Below are positions 9,531 to 18,108 of a stretch of 64,000 nt of DNA, piece after piece. The stretch lies in assembly GCF_017745275.1 (NCBI RefSeq), contig NZ_JAGHZS010000003.1:366693-430692 (forward strand), given 5' to 3'. Every line of letters begins with the position of its first letter. Position 1 is the stretch's first letter. Both the position numbers and the translations under genes were made by a program. The stretch comes from Chitinophaga sp. GTDB lineage: Bacteria > Bacteroidota > Bacteroidia > Chitinophagales > Chitinophagaceae. Below the pieces are notes generated by a model, which saw nothing but the letters and a program-made list of their open reading frames with translations, was not told where the DNA came from and searched no databases.

Positions 9531-9547
9531 TCTGATTAAGACCTAAG

Positions 9548-9587
9548 AAAAAAGGCGCCCCCGCGAATCGCGAGGCGCCTTTTTTAG
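9548..9587. terminator. Bidirectional terminator between convergent genes
   Basis: AAAAAAGGCGCC and GGCGCCTTTTTT flank an inner CGCG-containing loop. With A-run and T-run flanks the hairpin can act on both strands, serving the DksA-like gene and the leftward glycosyltransferase gene. Confidence 0.85.
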
Positions 9588-9608
9588 TTATTTCACTGCA
9601 ATCCAATC

Positions 9609-11114
9609 TCAGCAGGCTGCCTCCTTTTGGCTTCGTAGCCGGCGAACTGCCAGGTAAATCAACCCCGCTCCTGCCAGGCCAACTAAACTACCCACACCAA
9701 TTTTCCGGGCTTGTTTTTTACTGATAGCCGGTAATTTAAATTTCCCGGGCCCCGCCTGTGCAATATCCAGCAATGGCGCCAGGGATAAGCCGCTAATAAT
9801 CTTATCGGCAACCTTTTCTACAATTTCACCACGGTACTGTGGACAAAACGCAACGCCTATGCCTGCTTCAGTTAACAGATCGCTGTCGTGTTTTCCATCA
9901 CCCACATAAATGATGTTTTGCCGGTTAATCTGGTATTGCTGCGCAATATGCGGAAACATATGGCTTTTGTTGTATGCTCCTTCTTTCAGAAAATAATCAG
10001 CAATCGAAAATTCACCGGTAGCTACGCTGTTAACCAGGTGTAATTTATTCGCGAATACGAAGTCCATTCCCAGCTTATTTTTTATGTGACGTGCTACTGT
10101 TCCATAACCTTCAGTAATAAGGCCACAGGCATATCCCCGCTTCTTTAGCTCCTGCACAATTTCACGGATGCCTGGCACCAGTGGAATAGCATCTGCTACC
10201 TCCAACATTTCAGCAATATTGCGGCCTTCAAATAAGGTAGCGGTTAATTGCATACGGGTAACATCATCATGCCGGCCAGCTAATATCTGCTGCAGGGCTT
10301 CTTCCTGGTCAAATGCAACAGCAGCCCATTGCAGATAGCTCTGCGTAAATACTGCGTGGTCCAGATTAAAGATGACCATTTTTTGTAACTTATCAATAGA
10401 TTCCAGGATGGAGTATTCCATCTGTTCCCGTATCAGGTTAATATTACCCAGTGTTTCCAGGTTTTCCTGCGGAAAATTTTCTGCTTTGCGAAGAATAGTG
10501 CGGGATACCTCCCTCGACATCTTGCTCAGTTGTTCCCAGGTTTGCATCGCATTTTCTACTTTGCCAATATTCGCTTCTGTAATGCGTGCACCTAAGTGAT
10601 GCATATCTATCAACAGGCCGATGTCTACGCCATAATCATTTTCAAATTGTACACGCGACAGAAATGATTTCCGCGCTGCAATCATACCGCTGAGAGGCTG
10701 CTGAAAATGCGACAGCTCAGGATATAAAATACTTAGCAGCGGCTTGGCCACCAATTGGGTGACCCTGCCTGCCTGCCGTTCAAAGTAGGATTTGACGAAG
10801 TCAGCTTCATCTTTTTCAATAGGACCGGTTAAGAGGTCTACAATGTTGTCGGGGTATGTAAGGATGTCGCCATCAACGTAAGCGATAATATCATGTTTAG
10901 CCGCCATCATTCCTTCGCGCATAGAAATCCCTTTGCCGCGCTGGCTGCTGGTAATCACTCTTACCTGCTCTTTCATGGCTTCTTCTACCGTATTGTCAAT
11001 AGAATTATCGTCCACTACAATGATCTCAATTTTGCGGGATGTTTTTTTAACGGTTTTAATAACCTGGCGTATGGTAGCACCTTCGTTTAATACAGGAATT
11101 ACGATAGATATCAT
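9609..11114 (-). CDS. GpgS-like (GT81/GT2-fold) glycosyltransferase fused to a HAD domain with a substituted nucleophile
   Basis: The protein has 501 residues. Residues 1-235 are a GT-A glycosyltransferase: IVIPVLNE, DDN at 35-37 and metal-binding DGD at 81-83. GRVTQLVAKPLL (116-127) and the later QPLSG and YGVDIGLLID match glucosyl-3-phosphoglycerate synthase. Residues about 246-450 are a HAD phosphatase fold, with motif II LITEG near 334 and motif IV GDGKHDSD near 404. Motif I reads FNLDHAV: the nucleophilic Asp is Asn250 (codon AAT), while Asp252 is kept. A Gly/Ala-rich membrane segment ends the protein (about 475-492). A synthase-phosphatase fusion would make glucosylglycerate, but the changed nucleophile argues against phosphatase activity. 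The substrate assignment is inference. Confidence 0.75.
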   Translation of the reverse strand: MISIVIPVLNEGATIRQVIKTVKKTSRKIEIIVVDDNSIDNTVEEAMKEQVRVITSSQRGKGISMREGMMAAKHDIIAYVDGDILTYPDNIVDLLTGPIEKDEADFVKSYFERQAGRVTQLVAKPLLSILYPELSHFQQPLSGMIAARKSFLSRVQFENDYGVDIGLLIDMHHLGARITEANIGKVENAMQTWEQLSKMSREVSRTILRKAENFPQENLETLGNINLIREQMEYSILESIDKLQKMVIFNLDHAVFTQSYLQWAAVAFDQEEALQQILAGRHDDVTRMQLTATLFEGRNIAEMLEVADAIPLVPGIREIVQELKKRGYACGLITEGYGTVARHIKNKLGMDFVFANKLHLVNSVATGEFSIADYFLKEGAYNKSHMFPHIAQQYQINRQNIIYVGDGKHDSDLLTEAGIGVAFCPQYRGEIVEKVADKIISGLSLAPLLDIAQAGPGKFKLPAISKKQARKIGVGSLVGLAGAGLIYLAVRRLRSQKEAAC

Positions 11115-11260
11115 AGGAGTTCGCTATGTTAAAAGGTTAAGAAATAGTGCTGCAAAGAGCTGGTATTGGCATGTAAGGGCGCAATAATAACAAAAACCAT
11201 ACCCGATACCGGCGCGTTTGGAAAGATAATAGTTTGGAAATGCCCGCGGAGACTGCCTGA

Positions 11261-11300
11261 AACGAAGAAGGTCCCGCACTTGTGCGGGACCTTCTTCGTT
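11261..11300. terminator. Perfect 19-bp hairpin terminator
   Basis: Arms AACGAAGAAGGTCCCGCAC and GTGCGGGACCTTCTTCGTT surround a 2-nt centre. It lies 30 nt past the stop of the leftward ABC exporter. It lacks a long T run on the minus strand. Confidence 0.7.
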
Positions 11301-11329
11301 TACGTATATACGTTAAGGTTAGGATTCCT

Positions 11330-13162
11330 CTATTTGAATTCCTGCATTTCCACCAGTTTATGATAGATACCCTGTTGTTGCAGTAATTGTTCATGTGTAC
11401 CACGTTCTTTGATTTCCCCATGATCCATCACAATGATTTCGCTGGCATGTTGTATGGTACTTAAACGGTGCGCAATCACAATAGTGGTACGGTTTTGCAT
11501 TAATTTATCCAATGCTGCCTGCACCAGTTTTTCTGATTCAGTATCCAGTGCTGAAGTAGCTTCATCCAAGATCAGGATAGGCGGATTTTTGAAGATCGCT
11601 CTTGCAATGGTGAGGCGCTGACGTTGACCACCACTGAGTTTCAGCCCGCGATCACCAATAGAAGTATCGTAACCTTGCTCGAGTTGTTCAATAAATTCGT
11701 GGGCATTGGCAATTTTAGCAGCGGCTATAATAGCGTTCCTGTCGGCATTTGGCTGGCCAAATGCGATATTATTGATCACCGTATCATTAAACAGGATTGC
11801 TTCCTGGGATACTACGCCAATAAGGCTACGGAGATCCTGTATCTTCAGATCACGTACGTCCTTACCATCTATCCGGATAGCACCTTTATTTACATCATAA
11901 AAGCGCGGTAAAAGGTCGGCCATTGTGGACTTTCCGGCGCCGCTACGTCCTACCAGTGCAATCATTTGTCCTTTATTAATCCGGAGCTGAATGTCTTTCA
12001 GCACATATTGCTGTTCGTATTTAAAGGATACATTGTCGAACTCTACACTGTTGTCAAATTCTTTAATGGGCTGTGCCTGTGGCCTTTCTTCAATATTTAT
12101 TGGGGCATCCAGTATTTTGAAGATCCGCTCACTGGATACCATACCTCTTTGTATGGTGGTAATAGACGTAGATACGTTTTTGGCGGGTGTCATAATCTGG
12201 GAATAGAAAACCAGGTAAGTCATGAAAGTAGCGCCAGTAAGCAATTCGCTGCCGGAAAGCACCAGTGATCCGCCATAGATCACCAGGATGATAATCACCA
12301 CTACCCCGAGTATTTCGGAGATAGGAGAAGCCAGTTCCCGTTGATTGTACATGGATTTGCTGACTTTTACGAACCGGTTATTTACATCGCCGAATTTATT
12401 TTTCATAAATCGTTCTGCCGTGAAAGACTGTACAATCCTTATTCCGCTGAGGGTTTCTTCTGTTACGGAAAGAATTTTTCCCAACAGGTCCTGGCTGAAC
12501 TTACCTTTTAATTTCAACTTCTTTGAAACATAAGAAATCAGTAAACCCGAAATAGGAAAGAAAACGATGGTAAACAATGTGAGTTTTACAGAGATATAAA
12601 ATAATGCAGCAAAGTATCCAATGATAATGAATGGATCGCGCAGGAGTGTTTGAATGGCGTTGATCACGCTGTTTTCAATTTCCTGTACATCGTTGGTCAT
12701 GGAAGATAGCAGGTCTCCTTTTTGTTGTTCGCTGTAAAAGGAAAGAGATTGCTCTGTAAATCTTTCGTATAAGCGCACACGTAGCCGGGAGAGTACCACC
12801 ATTTTCAGGCGTACCATTATCCGGGCGCTCATATACCGGCCGAAGTTGGCAATGACCACACATACGCCAATCACCGCGCAAACGAAGTACAAAGCACTCA
12901 GTTTAGAACCGCTGGCCTTGATAAAGTCGTAGAAATAGTAATAAAACAGGTCTATAAAGTAATTAATGGAAAAGGTGAAGTGCGGCTGTGCTACTACCTT
13001 GGGTACTTCGTCTACCTGGTTAAAAATAACCGTTAGCAGTGGAATCAGCATGGCAAAATTGACCATACCGAAGATAATACCGATCAACGTATATATAACA
13101 TATTCAGGTAAATAATGATGTAATGGGGTGGCAAATTTCAATAATCGCTTGAATGTCTTCAT
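11330..13162 (-). CDS. ABC exporter, fused permease-ATPase (MsbA-like)
   Basis: The protein has 610 residues, the usual size of a half-transporter that works as a homodimer. The N-terminal 330 residues hold about six membrane segments (for example YFAALFYISVKLTLFTIVFF, VVIIILVIYGGSLVL). The ATPase domain has Walker A GRSGAGKS near residue 405, Q-loop GVVSQEAI, signature LSGGQRQR near 510, Walker B ILILDEATSALD and the H-loop IVIAHRLST. The order is typical of lipid A, lipid or drug exporters. MsbA is a plausible role in a Gram-negative, but the substrate cannot be read from sequence. A TAnnTTTG element lies 24 nt upstream of the start. Confidence 0.9.
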   Translation of the reverse strand: MKTFKRLLKFATPLHHYLPEYVIYTLIGIIFGMVNFAMLIPLLTVIFNQVDEVPKVVAQPHFTFSINYFIDLFYYYFYDFIKASGSKLSALYFVCAVIGVCVVIANFGRYMSARIMVRLKMVVLSRLRVRLYERFTEQSLSFYSEQQKGDLLSSMTNDVQEIENSVINAIQTLLRDPFIIIGYFAALFYISVKLTLFTIVFFPISGLLISYVSKKLKLKGKFSQDLLGKILSVTEETLSGIRIVQSFTAERFMKNKFGDVNNRFVKVSKSMYNQRELASPISEILGVVVIIILVIYGGSLVLSGSELLTGATFMTYLVFYSQIMTPAKNVSTSITTIQRGMVSSERIFKILDAPINIEERPQAQPIKEFDNSVEFDNVSFKYEQQYVLKDIQLRINKGQMIALVGRSGAGKSTMADLLPRFYDVNKGAIRIDGKDVRDLKIQDLRSLIGVVSQEAILFNDTVINNIAFGQPNADRNAIIAAAKIANAHEFIEQLEQGYDTSIGDRGLKLSGGQRQRLTIARAIFKNPPILILDEATSALDTESEKLVQAALDKLMQNRTTIVIAHRLSTIQHASEIIVMDHGEIKERGTHEQLLQQQGIYHKLVEMQEFK

Positions 13163-13185
13163 TCTTCTTGCTTTTAAACTGCCTG

Positions 13186-13193
13186 CAAAAATA
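13186..13193 (-). promoter_or_regulatory. -7 element of the ABC exporter gene
   Basis: The minus strand reads TATTTTTG, followed by CAGG, 24 nt upstream of the ATG at 13160-13162. Confidence 0.55.
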
Positions 13194-13359
13194 GTATAAA
13201 TACCATATGTCGGGGGCTAATTGCCACGATTCTTTGCAGGAAAAGGTTAATTTCGCATTTGGCAGGCTGCCGGGCAGCCTGTTACGGTTTGGCGCTGTGC
13301 AGTAAAAATGTTATTATCGTACATATGCCCCGTTTTACTAACGATTAAAATTGAATGAG

Positions 13360-13740
13360 ATGCAGGAAACTAAAAGGCAGAAGCAAATAGGACAATTAGT
13401 GCAACAGGAACTAAGTGGTATTCTTCAGCGGATGGGGTTTAATGTGGTAGAGGGAGGAATGATATCTGTTGCTGCCGTAAAAATGACGCCGGATCTGTTG
13501 GAAGCGAAGGTATACCTGAGCATGTTTCAGATAAAAGCGCCTGCGGAGATGCTGGAGCGTATCAAGGAAAGAATGGGCGAAATCAAGAAAGCCCTGGGTA
13601 TAGGACTGGGCAAGCAATTGCGCAGAATCCCCGAGTTGAGTTTCTTTTTAGACGACACACTGGACTATGTTTTCAAGATGGAGGAGTTGTTTAAAAAGAT
13701 CAAGGAAGATGATGCAAACATTAAGGATGGCAATAAATAA
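13360..13740 (+). CDS. rbfA: Ribosome-binding factor A
   Basis: RbfA is a KH-fold protein that assists late maturation of the 30S subunit and 16S rRNA 5' processing. The chosen ATG gives 126 residues starting MQETKRQKQIGQLVQQELS. A TTG nine bases upstream is less likely because RbfA proteins usually begin close to this point. Family features are the N-terminal basic helix, the strand KMTPDLLEAKVYLSMF and the C-terminal RIPELSFFLDDTLDY. The tail is short, KKIKEDDANIKDGNK. The gene precedes the permease gene by 113 nt, with a hairpin in between. Confidence 0.9.
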   Translation: MQETKRQKQIGQLVQQELSGILQRMGFNVVEGGMISVAAVKMTPDLLEAKVYLSMFQIKAPAEMLERIKERMGEIKKALGIGLGKQLRRIPELSFFLDDTLDYVFKMEELFKKIKEDDANIKDGNK

Positions 13741-13758
13741 ATTATGCCGGACCCGCGA

Positions 13759-13829
13759 ATTTTTTGATGTTGGCAGTAGTTCCCGGTAGTTTAATATCTC
13801 CCGAAAACTATATTCCAACATCAAAAAAT
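13759..13829. repeat. 15-bp inverted repeat between rbfA and the permease gene
   Basis: Arms ATTTTTTGATGTTGG (13759-13773) and its exact complement (13815-13829) enclose a further partly paired centre. It may be a terminator for rbfA: the right arm ends in an A run, so a T run appears only on the minus strand. Confidence 0.55.
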
Positions 13830-13853
13830 CTGAAAATCCGTAATTAAAGAAAC

Positions 13854-15077
13854 ATGGTTTGGCAATTTGCTTCCCGTTACTTCCGGGCTAAAAAATCTAC
13901 CAATGCTATTAATATCATTGCCTGGGTAAGTGTGGTGGCTATTGCGGTTGGGGCAGGTGCCCTGATTGTGATATTAAGTGTATTCAATGGTTTTGAAGAC
14001 CTGGTAAAATCCCTCTACTCTTCTTTTTATCCTGCTATAAAAATTGCACCGGCCAGTGGGAAAACCATTCTCCTCACTCCAGCCCAGTTAGAACAGATAT
14101 CAAAAATGCCGGGAGTAGCCCATTTTTCGGAAGTTATAGAAGAAAAAGCGGTGTTGCGCTACGGTGACGAACCTACGATTGCCATATTGAAAGGTGTAGA
14201 TAATCACTATAACGAAGTAACGGATGTTAAAAGTAACATTGTAAGAGGACGTTTTGATACCGGCGACAGCGTGGCTTACCGGGCAGTACTCGGTTTGGAG
14301 CTGGAAGGCGCACTAGGGGTGGATGTTGTACACAGCCTGGCGCCGGTAACAGTATATCTGCCACGTAGAAATGCCAATGCCTTTGTAACACCGGAAGATG
14401 CCCTGAATAACGGCGTATTGTATCCGGCAGGTACTTTTGCGATCCAGCAGGAGTTTAACAGCAAGTATGTAATTACCAATATTGAATTCATGCGTAAGCT
14501 GCTGGAGCTGGGGGATCATGAAATGTCGGCATTGGAGGTAGGCGCACGGGCAGGCGTAAACGAAAAGCTGCTAAAAGAAAAACTGACACAACTGTTGGGA
14601 AAGGATTATAAAGTGCAGACCCGTTATGAGCAGAACCAGTCGTTGTATGCCATTATGCAAACGGAGAAATGGGCGGTATATATTATTCTAAGTTTCATTA
14701 TGATCATTGCCGCCTTCAATATGATTGGGTCTTTGTATATGTTGGTGATGGAGAAGCAGAAAGACATTACCATTCTCAAAGCCATGGGCGCGCGGCGATC
14801 GTTGATCATGCGGATTTTCCTGGCAGAGGGATTAATTATAGCAGGTATTGGTACATTGATCGGATTGGGATTAGGTATTTCTTTTTGCTTATTACAGCAG
14901 CATTTTGGAATTATTAAACTGGAAGGAACTTCTTTCCTGGTAGATACTTATCCAGTGAGTATGCATGTGGAAGATTTTTTGCTGGTGTTTATTACGATTA
15001 TGATTATTGGTGTGGCAGCCAGCTGGTATCCTGCCAGGAGAGCGGCTACAGAAGCAATTACATTGAAGGCCACCTAG
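13854..15077 (+). CDS. LolC/LolE-type ABC permease (FtsX-MacB fold)
   Basis: The protein has 407 residues. One membrane segment near the N-terminus (IIAWVSVVAIAVGAGALIV) is followed by a roughly 230-residue periplasmic domain. Three C-terminal segments come next (IILSFIMIIAAFNMIGSLYM, LIIAGIGTLIGLGLGISF, LLVFITIMIIGVAASW). DITILKAMGA, the coupling-helix motif, and the ending YPARRAATEAITLKAT are characteristic of LolC/LolE and related FtsX proteins. In proteobacteria these extract lipoproteins from the inner membrane together with the ATPase LolD. No lolD lies next to it here. Bacteroidota often use one such permease as a homodimer. The exact substrate is inferred. Confidence 0.82.
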   Translation: MVWQFASRYFRAKKSTNAINIIAWVSVVAIAVGAGALIVILSVFNGFEDLVKSLYSSFYPAIKIAPASGKTILLTPAQLEQISKMPGVAHFSEVIEEKAVLRYGDEPTIAILKGVDNHYNEVTDVKSNIVRGRFDTGDSVAYRAVLGLELEGALGVDVVHSLAPVTVYLPRRNANAFVTPEDALNNGVLYPAGTFAIQQEFNSKYVITNIEFMRKLLELGDHEMSALEVGARAGVNEKLLKEKLTQLLGKDYKVQTRYEQNQSLYAIMQTEKWAVYIILSFIMIIAAFNMIGSLYMLVMEKQKDITILKAMGARRSLIMRIFLAEGLIIAGIGTLIGLGLGISFCLLQQHFGIIKLEGTSFLVDTYPVSMHVEDFLLVFITIMIIGVAASWYPARRAATEAITLKAT

Positions 15078-15093
15078 GATATTGATATGAGGT

Positions 15094-15170
15094 GTCAGTC
15101 TTTAAAAAAACTTAAAAAGGGAATGCTTAATTATTAAGCATTCCCTTTTTAAGTTTTTTTAAAGACTGAC
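15094..15170. terminator. Perfect 38-bp inverted repeat between convergent genes
   Basis: Arms at 15094-15131 and 15133-15170 are exact complements around a single base. The right half is T-rich after the stem core, so it could terminate both the permease gene and the leftward transketolase gene, whose stop is 5 bp away. Confidence 0.8.
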
Positions 15171-15174
15171 AATA

Positions 15175-16011
15175 TTAGTAGTCACCTAAAGTTTCTGGTA
15201 ATTGCGCCAATGCTTTGGCTAATTGTTCATCGCTGGGAGCGATACCATGCCATTCGTGATGACCTTCCATGAAGTCAACACCCTGTCCCATTACGGTTTT
15301 CATGATGATGGCGATTGGTTTACCCTGACCGGTGAGGCCTTTGGCTTTTTCAAGTGTAGCCACTACATCGTCCATATCGTTACCATTCATGTGGAGTACG
15401 TGCCATCCGAATACTTCGAATTTTGCACCTACATCACCCAGTCCGGCCACATCATCAGTAGTCCCGTCAATTTGTTGACCATTGAGGTCCACAGTGATGA
15501 TCAGGTTATCCACTTTGTGGTGTGGAGCAAACATCACAGATTCCCAGATTTGGCCTTCTTCCAGTTCACCGTCTCCATGGAGAGAGAATACCAGGTTTTT
15601 ATCGTTGTTTAATTTTTTTGCGAGTGCTGCACCGATAGCCACGCTCATTCCCTGGCCGAGAGATCCGGATGCAATACGTACACCTGGTAAGTGTTCGTGT
15701 GTAGTGGGGTGACCCTGCAGACGGGAGTTCAGTTTACGGAAAGTACTCAGTTCCTGTACCGGGAAGTAGCCGGAACGGGCCAGTGCACTATAGAAAACAG
15801 GAGATATGTGGCCATTGGAAAGGAAAAACAGGTCCTGGTTTTTACCATCCATATCAAAAGGTACCGGCTTGTGATCCATTACTTTGAAATACAGCGCAGT
15901 CAGAAAGTCTGCGCAACCTAACGAGCCGCCGGGGTGTCCACTTTGAACACCATGTACCATCCGTACAATATCTCTTCTGACCTGAGTAGCAATATCTTTG
16001 AGCTGTGGCAT
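15175..16011 (-). CDS. Transketolase, N-terminal (thiamine-binding) subunit
   Basis: The protein has 278 residues, which is half of a full transketolase. It matches the split enzyme, whose N-terminal subunit binds the pyrophosphate of thiamine diphosphate. Visible are GHPGGSLGCADFLTALYF, SGSLGQGMSVAIGAAL and the metal/diphosphate motif GDGELEEGQIWE, with the Asn in ITVDLNGQ about 27 residues later. It would work in the pentose phosphate pathway or a related C2-transfer reaction. The C-terminal subunit, which often lies immediately downstream, is not here: the next gene is a convergent permease. The partner must lie outside the window or this subunit pairs in trans. The stop lies against a long hairpin. 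Confidence 0.9.
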   Translation of the reverse strand: MPQLKDIATQVRRDIVRMVHGVQSGHPGGSLGCADFLTALYFKVMDHKPVPFDMDGKNQDLFFLSNGHISPVFYSALARSGYFPVQELSTFRKLNSRLQGHPTTHEHLPGVRIASGSLGQGMSVAIGAALAKKLNNDKNLVFSLHGDGELEEGQIWESVMFAPHHKVDNLIITVDLNGQQIDGTTDDVAGLGDVGAKFEVFGWHVLHMNGNDMDDVVATLEKAKGLTGQGKPIAIIMKTVMGQGVDFMEGHHEWHGIAPSDEQLAKALAQLPETLGDY

Positions 16012-16034
16012 GATAGTTGTTAATTTTTGTACCG

Positions 16035-16042
16035 CAAAACTA
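16035..16042 (-). promoter_or_regulatory. -7 element of the transketolase gene
   Basis: The minus strand reads TAGTTTTG, 24 nt upstream of the start codon at 16009-16011. Confidence 0.5.
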
Positions 16043-16148
16043 ATCGAATTTCGTAGAATTTGTGGTCGTTGAATGTTTTTTTTGCGCTTCCAATGTATTA
16101 AAAAAGTTCATTTTTTTAACGTTTCTTTTCACATTTCGTTGAAATTAA

Positions 16149-16156
16149 TATCTTTG
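16149..16156 (+). promoter_or_regulatory. -7 element of the wecA-like gene
   Basis: TATCTTTG, followed by CACAA, lies 19 nt before the ATG, implying a very short 5' leader. Confidence 0.55.
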
Positions 16157-16174
16157 CACAATTAAGCCCCACTA

Positions 16175-17323
16175 ATGGAGAATGTATTAATTGCTACCGT
16201 CCTAAGTTTTGTGGTTACCTATTTTTCAATTCCAATACTGATCAGAGTGGCGGAATTAAAGCATCTTTACGACGAACCGGACGAGCGAAAAGCACATAAG
16301 ACGCGTATACCAACGCTCGGAGGAATTGGATTTTTCTCTGGATTTATCATCGCATCAGCTATTTGTGTACCCGCAATGGCCAATTCGCCATTTCAGTATA
16401 TGATGGCGGCATTCTTCATCATTTTCATGGTGGGTATGAAAGATGATATTGTTGGTTTGTCTCCACTCAAAAAATTAATCGGACAACTGGCTGCTTCTTT
16501 TGCTATTATCTATCTTGGCAATTTGCAGATTACCAGTATGTATGGATTCATGGGAATTTATACATTGCCTCCCAATATCAGCCTGATGCTGACTTACTTC
16601 ACCTTTATTGTTGTTATTAACGCCTTTAACCTGATTGATGGGGTAGATGGACATGCCGGCAGCATTGGTTTGCTGGTGAGTGCGGTATTAGGTGCTTATT
16701 TCCTGCATGTAGGTGAAATTACTTATGCTGTTATAGGTTTTGCACTGGCAGGCGGTTTGGCCAGCTTCCTGATTTATAATATTTCTCCTGCCCGTATTTT
16801 TATGGGCGATACGGGATCCTTACTGATAGGACTTGTAAATGCGGTATTAATACTCAAGTTTATTGATGTAGCAGGAAACCCTGTGGGTAAGATGCCTGTG
16901 GCAGCTACCCCCGCAGTAGCATTTGCCATCCTGATAGTTCCATTGTTCGATACCCTGCGCGTATTTGCTGTACGCATGTTACAAGGAAGATCTCCTTTCT
17001 CTGCTGACAGAAATCATATCCATCACTACCTGCTTGACCTGAAGCTGAACCACAGACAAACTACGCTTGTATCTGTAGGTATTAACGCCTCTTACATCCT
17101 GGGAGCATTTGTTTTACAGGGAATGGGCGCTACCTTATTGTTGATGGTGGTGATTGGCTCTGCTACCTTCTTTACCGGGATGTTATACCTGGCCCGCAGA
17201 AGGAAACTGGCTATCCAGGTTAATCCTGAGCCGGTGGTTCAGCCAGCTGCAGCAACTGTTCCTGGAAAAGAATCCACCAAAATATTGCGTGTTACAACAG
17301 ATGGTGTGTTACAGGACAAGTAA
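16175..17323 (+). CDS. wecA: Undecaprenyl-phosphate sugar-1-phosphate transferase (WecA/TagO family)
   Basis: The protein has 382 residues with about ten membrane segments. This family moves a HexNAc-1-phosphate from a UDP-sugar to undecaprenyl phosphate, which starts O-antigen, capsule or exopolysaccharide synthesis at the inner membrane. Signatures are DEPDERKAHKTRIPTLGG near the N-terminus, VGMKDD, NLIDGVDGHAGS near residue 152 (the catalytic Asp region), FMGDTGS near 212 and the HIHH loop near 281. These separate it from MraY by the PLFDTLRVFAVR and RNHIHH segments. The C-terminal 40 residues are a variable cytoplasmic tail. It is not in a visible polysaccharide cluster. Confidence 0.88.
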   Translation: MENVLIATVLSFVVTYFSIPILIRVAELKHLYDEPDERKAHKTRIPTLGGIGFFSGFIIASAICVPAMANSPFQYMMAAFFIIFMVGMKDDIVGLSPLKKLIGQLAASFAIIYLGNLQITSMYGFMGIYTLPPNISLMLTYFTFIVVINAFNLIDGVDGHAGSIGLLVSAVLGAYFLHVGEITYAVIGFALAGGLASFLIYNISPARIFMGDTGSLLIGLVNAVLILKFIDVAGNPVGKMPVAATPAVAFAILIVPLFDTLRVFAVRMLQGRSPFSADRNHIHHYLLDLKLNHRQTTLVSVGINASYILGAFVLQGMGATLLLMVVIGSATFFTGMLYLARRRKLAIQVNPEPVVQPAAATVPGKESTKILRVTTDGVLQDK

Positions 17324-17390
17324 TTATCACCCGATAATTTCCTGCTAAGGCGTATTACAGGCTTTTCTCCTGCTATTATCAGGACGTTAC

Positions 17391-17421
17391 TTTGACGATT
17401 AAAAGAAAACCTGTAGGTTTG
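17391..17421 (+). promoter_or_regulatory. frr promoter with both -33 and -7 boxes
   Basis: TTTG at 17391-17394 and TAGGTTTG at 17414-17421 are separated by 19 nt. This is the clearest complete Bacteroidota promoter in the window, 22 nt upstream of the frr start. Confidence 0.75.
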
Positions 17422-17443
17422 CACGCACTTAACTATTTATGTT

Positions 17444-18007
17444 ATGCAAGATGATCTAACGCTTATCATTGATGACGCAGCGGACTCAATGAAAAAAGCT
17501 ATCGGGCACCTGGAATTGGAGCTTACAAAAATCAGAGCGGGGAAAGCTAATCCGCAAATACTGGATGGTATTTTCGTTGACTATTATGGTGCGCCAACTG
17601 CACTTAACCAGGTAGCTAACGTGAGCATTGCAGATGCACGTACTCTCACTATTCAGCCATGGGAAAAGAACATGCTGCAGCCTATTGAAAGGGCTATTAT
17701 TGCATCTAATATTGGACTTAACCCACAAAACGACGGTGTTATTATCCGTTTATTCCTCCCTCCGTTAACTGAAGAACGCAGAAAGGAATTTGTGAAGAAA
17801 GTAAATAATGAAGGTGAACAGGCGAAAGTAGCCGTGAGAAGTATTCGCCGCGATGCTATTGAATCTGTAAAAAAATTACAAAAAGAAGGTTTAAGTGAAG
17901 ATACTGCCAAGGATGCCGAAGCAGATGTGCAAGCTATGACCGACAAACATATTGCCCTGATCGATAAGCACTGTGAAGTGAAAGAGAAGGAAATTATGGC
18001 TATTTAA
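17444..18007 (+). CDS. frr: Ribosome recycling factor
   Basis: RRF splits post-termination ribosomes together with EF-G. The protein has 187 residues, the normal size. Family motifs are the N-terminal helix MKKAIGHLELELTKIRAGKA, the domain II stretch DYYGAPTALNQVANVSI, TIQPWEKNMLQPIERAI, and the C-terminal helices with RKEFVKKVNNEGEQAKVAVR and IRRDAIESVKKLQKEG. It is monocistronic here, with its own strong promoter and a terminator shared with the convergent transporter gene. The frequent partner pyrH is not adjacent. Confidence 0.95.
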   Translation: MQDDLTLIIDDAADSMKKAIGHLELELTKIRAGKANPQILDGIFVDYYGAPTALNQVANVSIADARTLTIQPWEKNMLQPIERAIIASNIGLNPQNDGVIIRLFLPPLTEERRKEFVKKVNNEGEQAKVAVRSIRRDAIESVKKLQKEGLSEDTAKDAEADVQAMTDKHIALIDKHCEVKEKEIMAI

Positions 18008-18049
18008 CCAGTATCGGGCGCTGCCTGAGACTATTGCCATTAAAAAATT

Positions 18050-18100
18050 AAAGCGGAGATATCACCGGATGCTTTTCCTGTTGATATCTCCGCTTTTTTT
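18050..18100. terminator. Terminator between frr and the EamA transporter gene
   Basis: AAAGCGGAGATATCA pairs perfectly with TGATATCTCCGCTTT. A T run follows on the + strand and an A run precedes on the left, so it can work both ways. Confidence 0.85.
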
Positions 18101-18108
18101 GTATGTTT

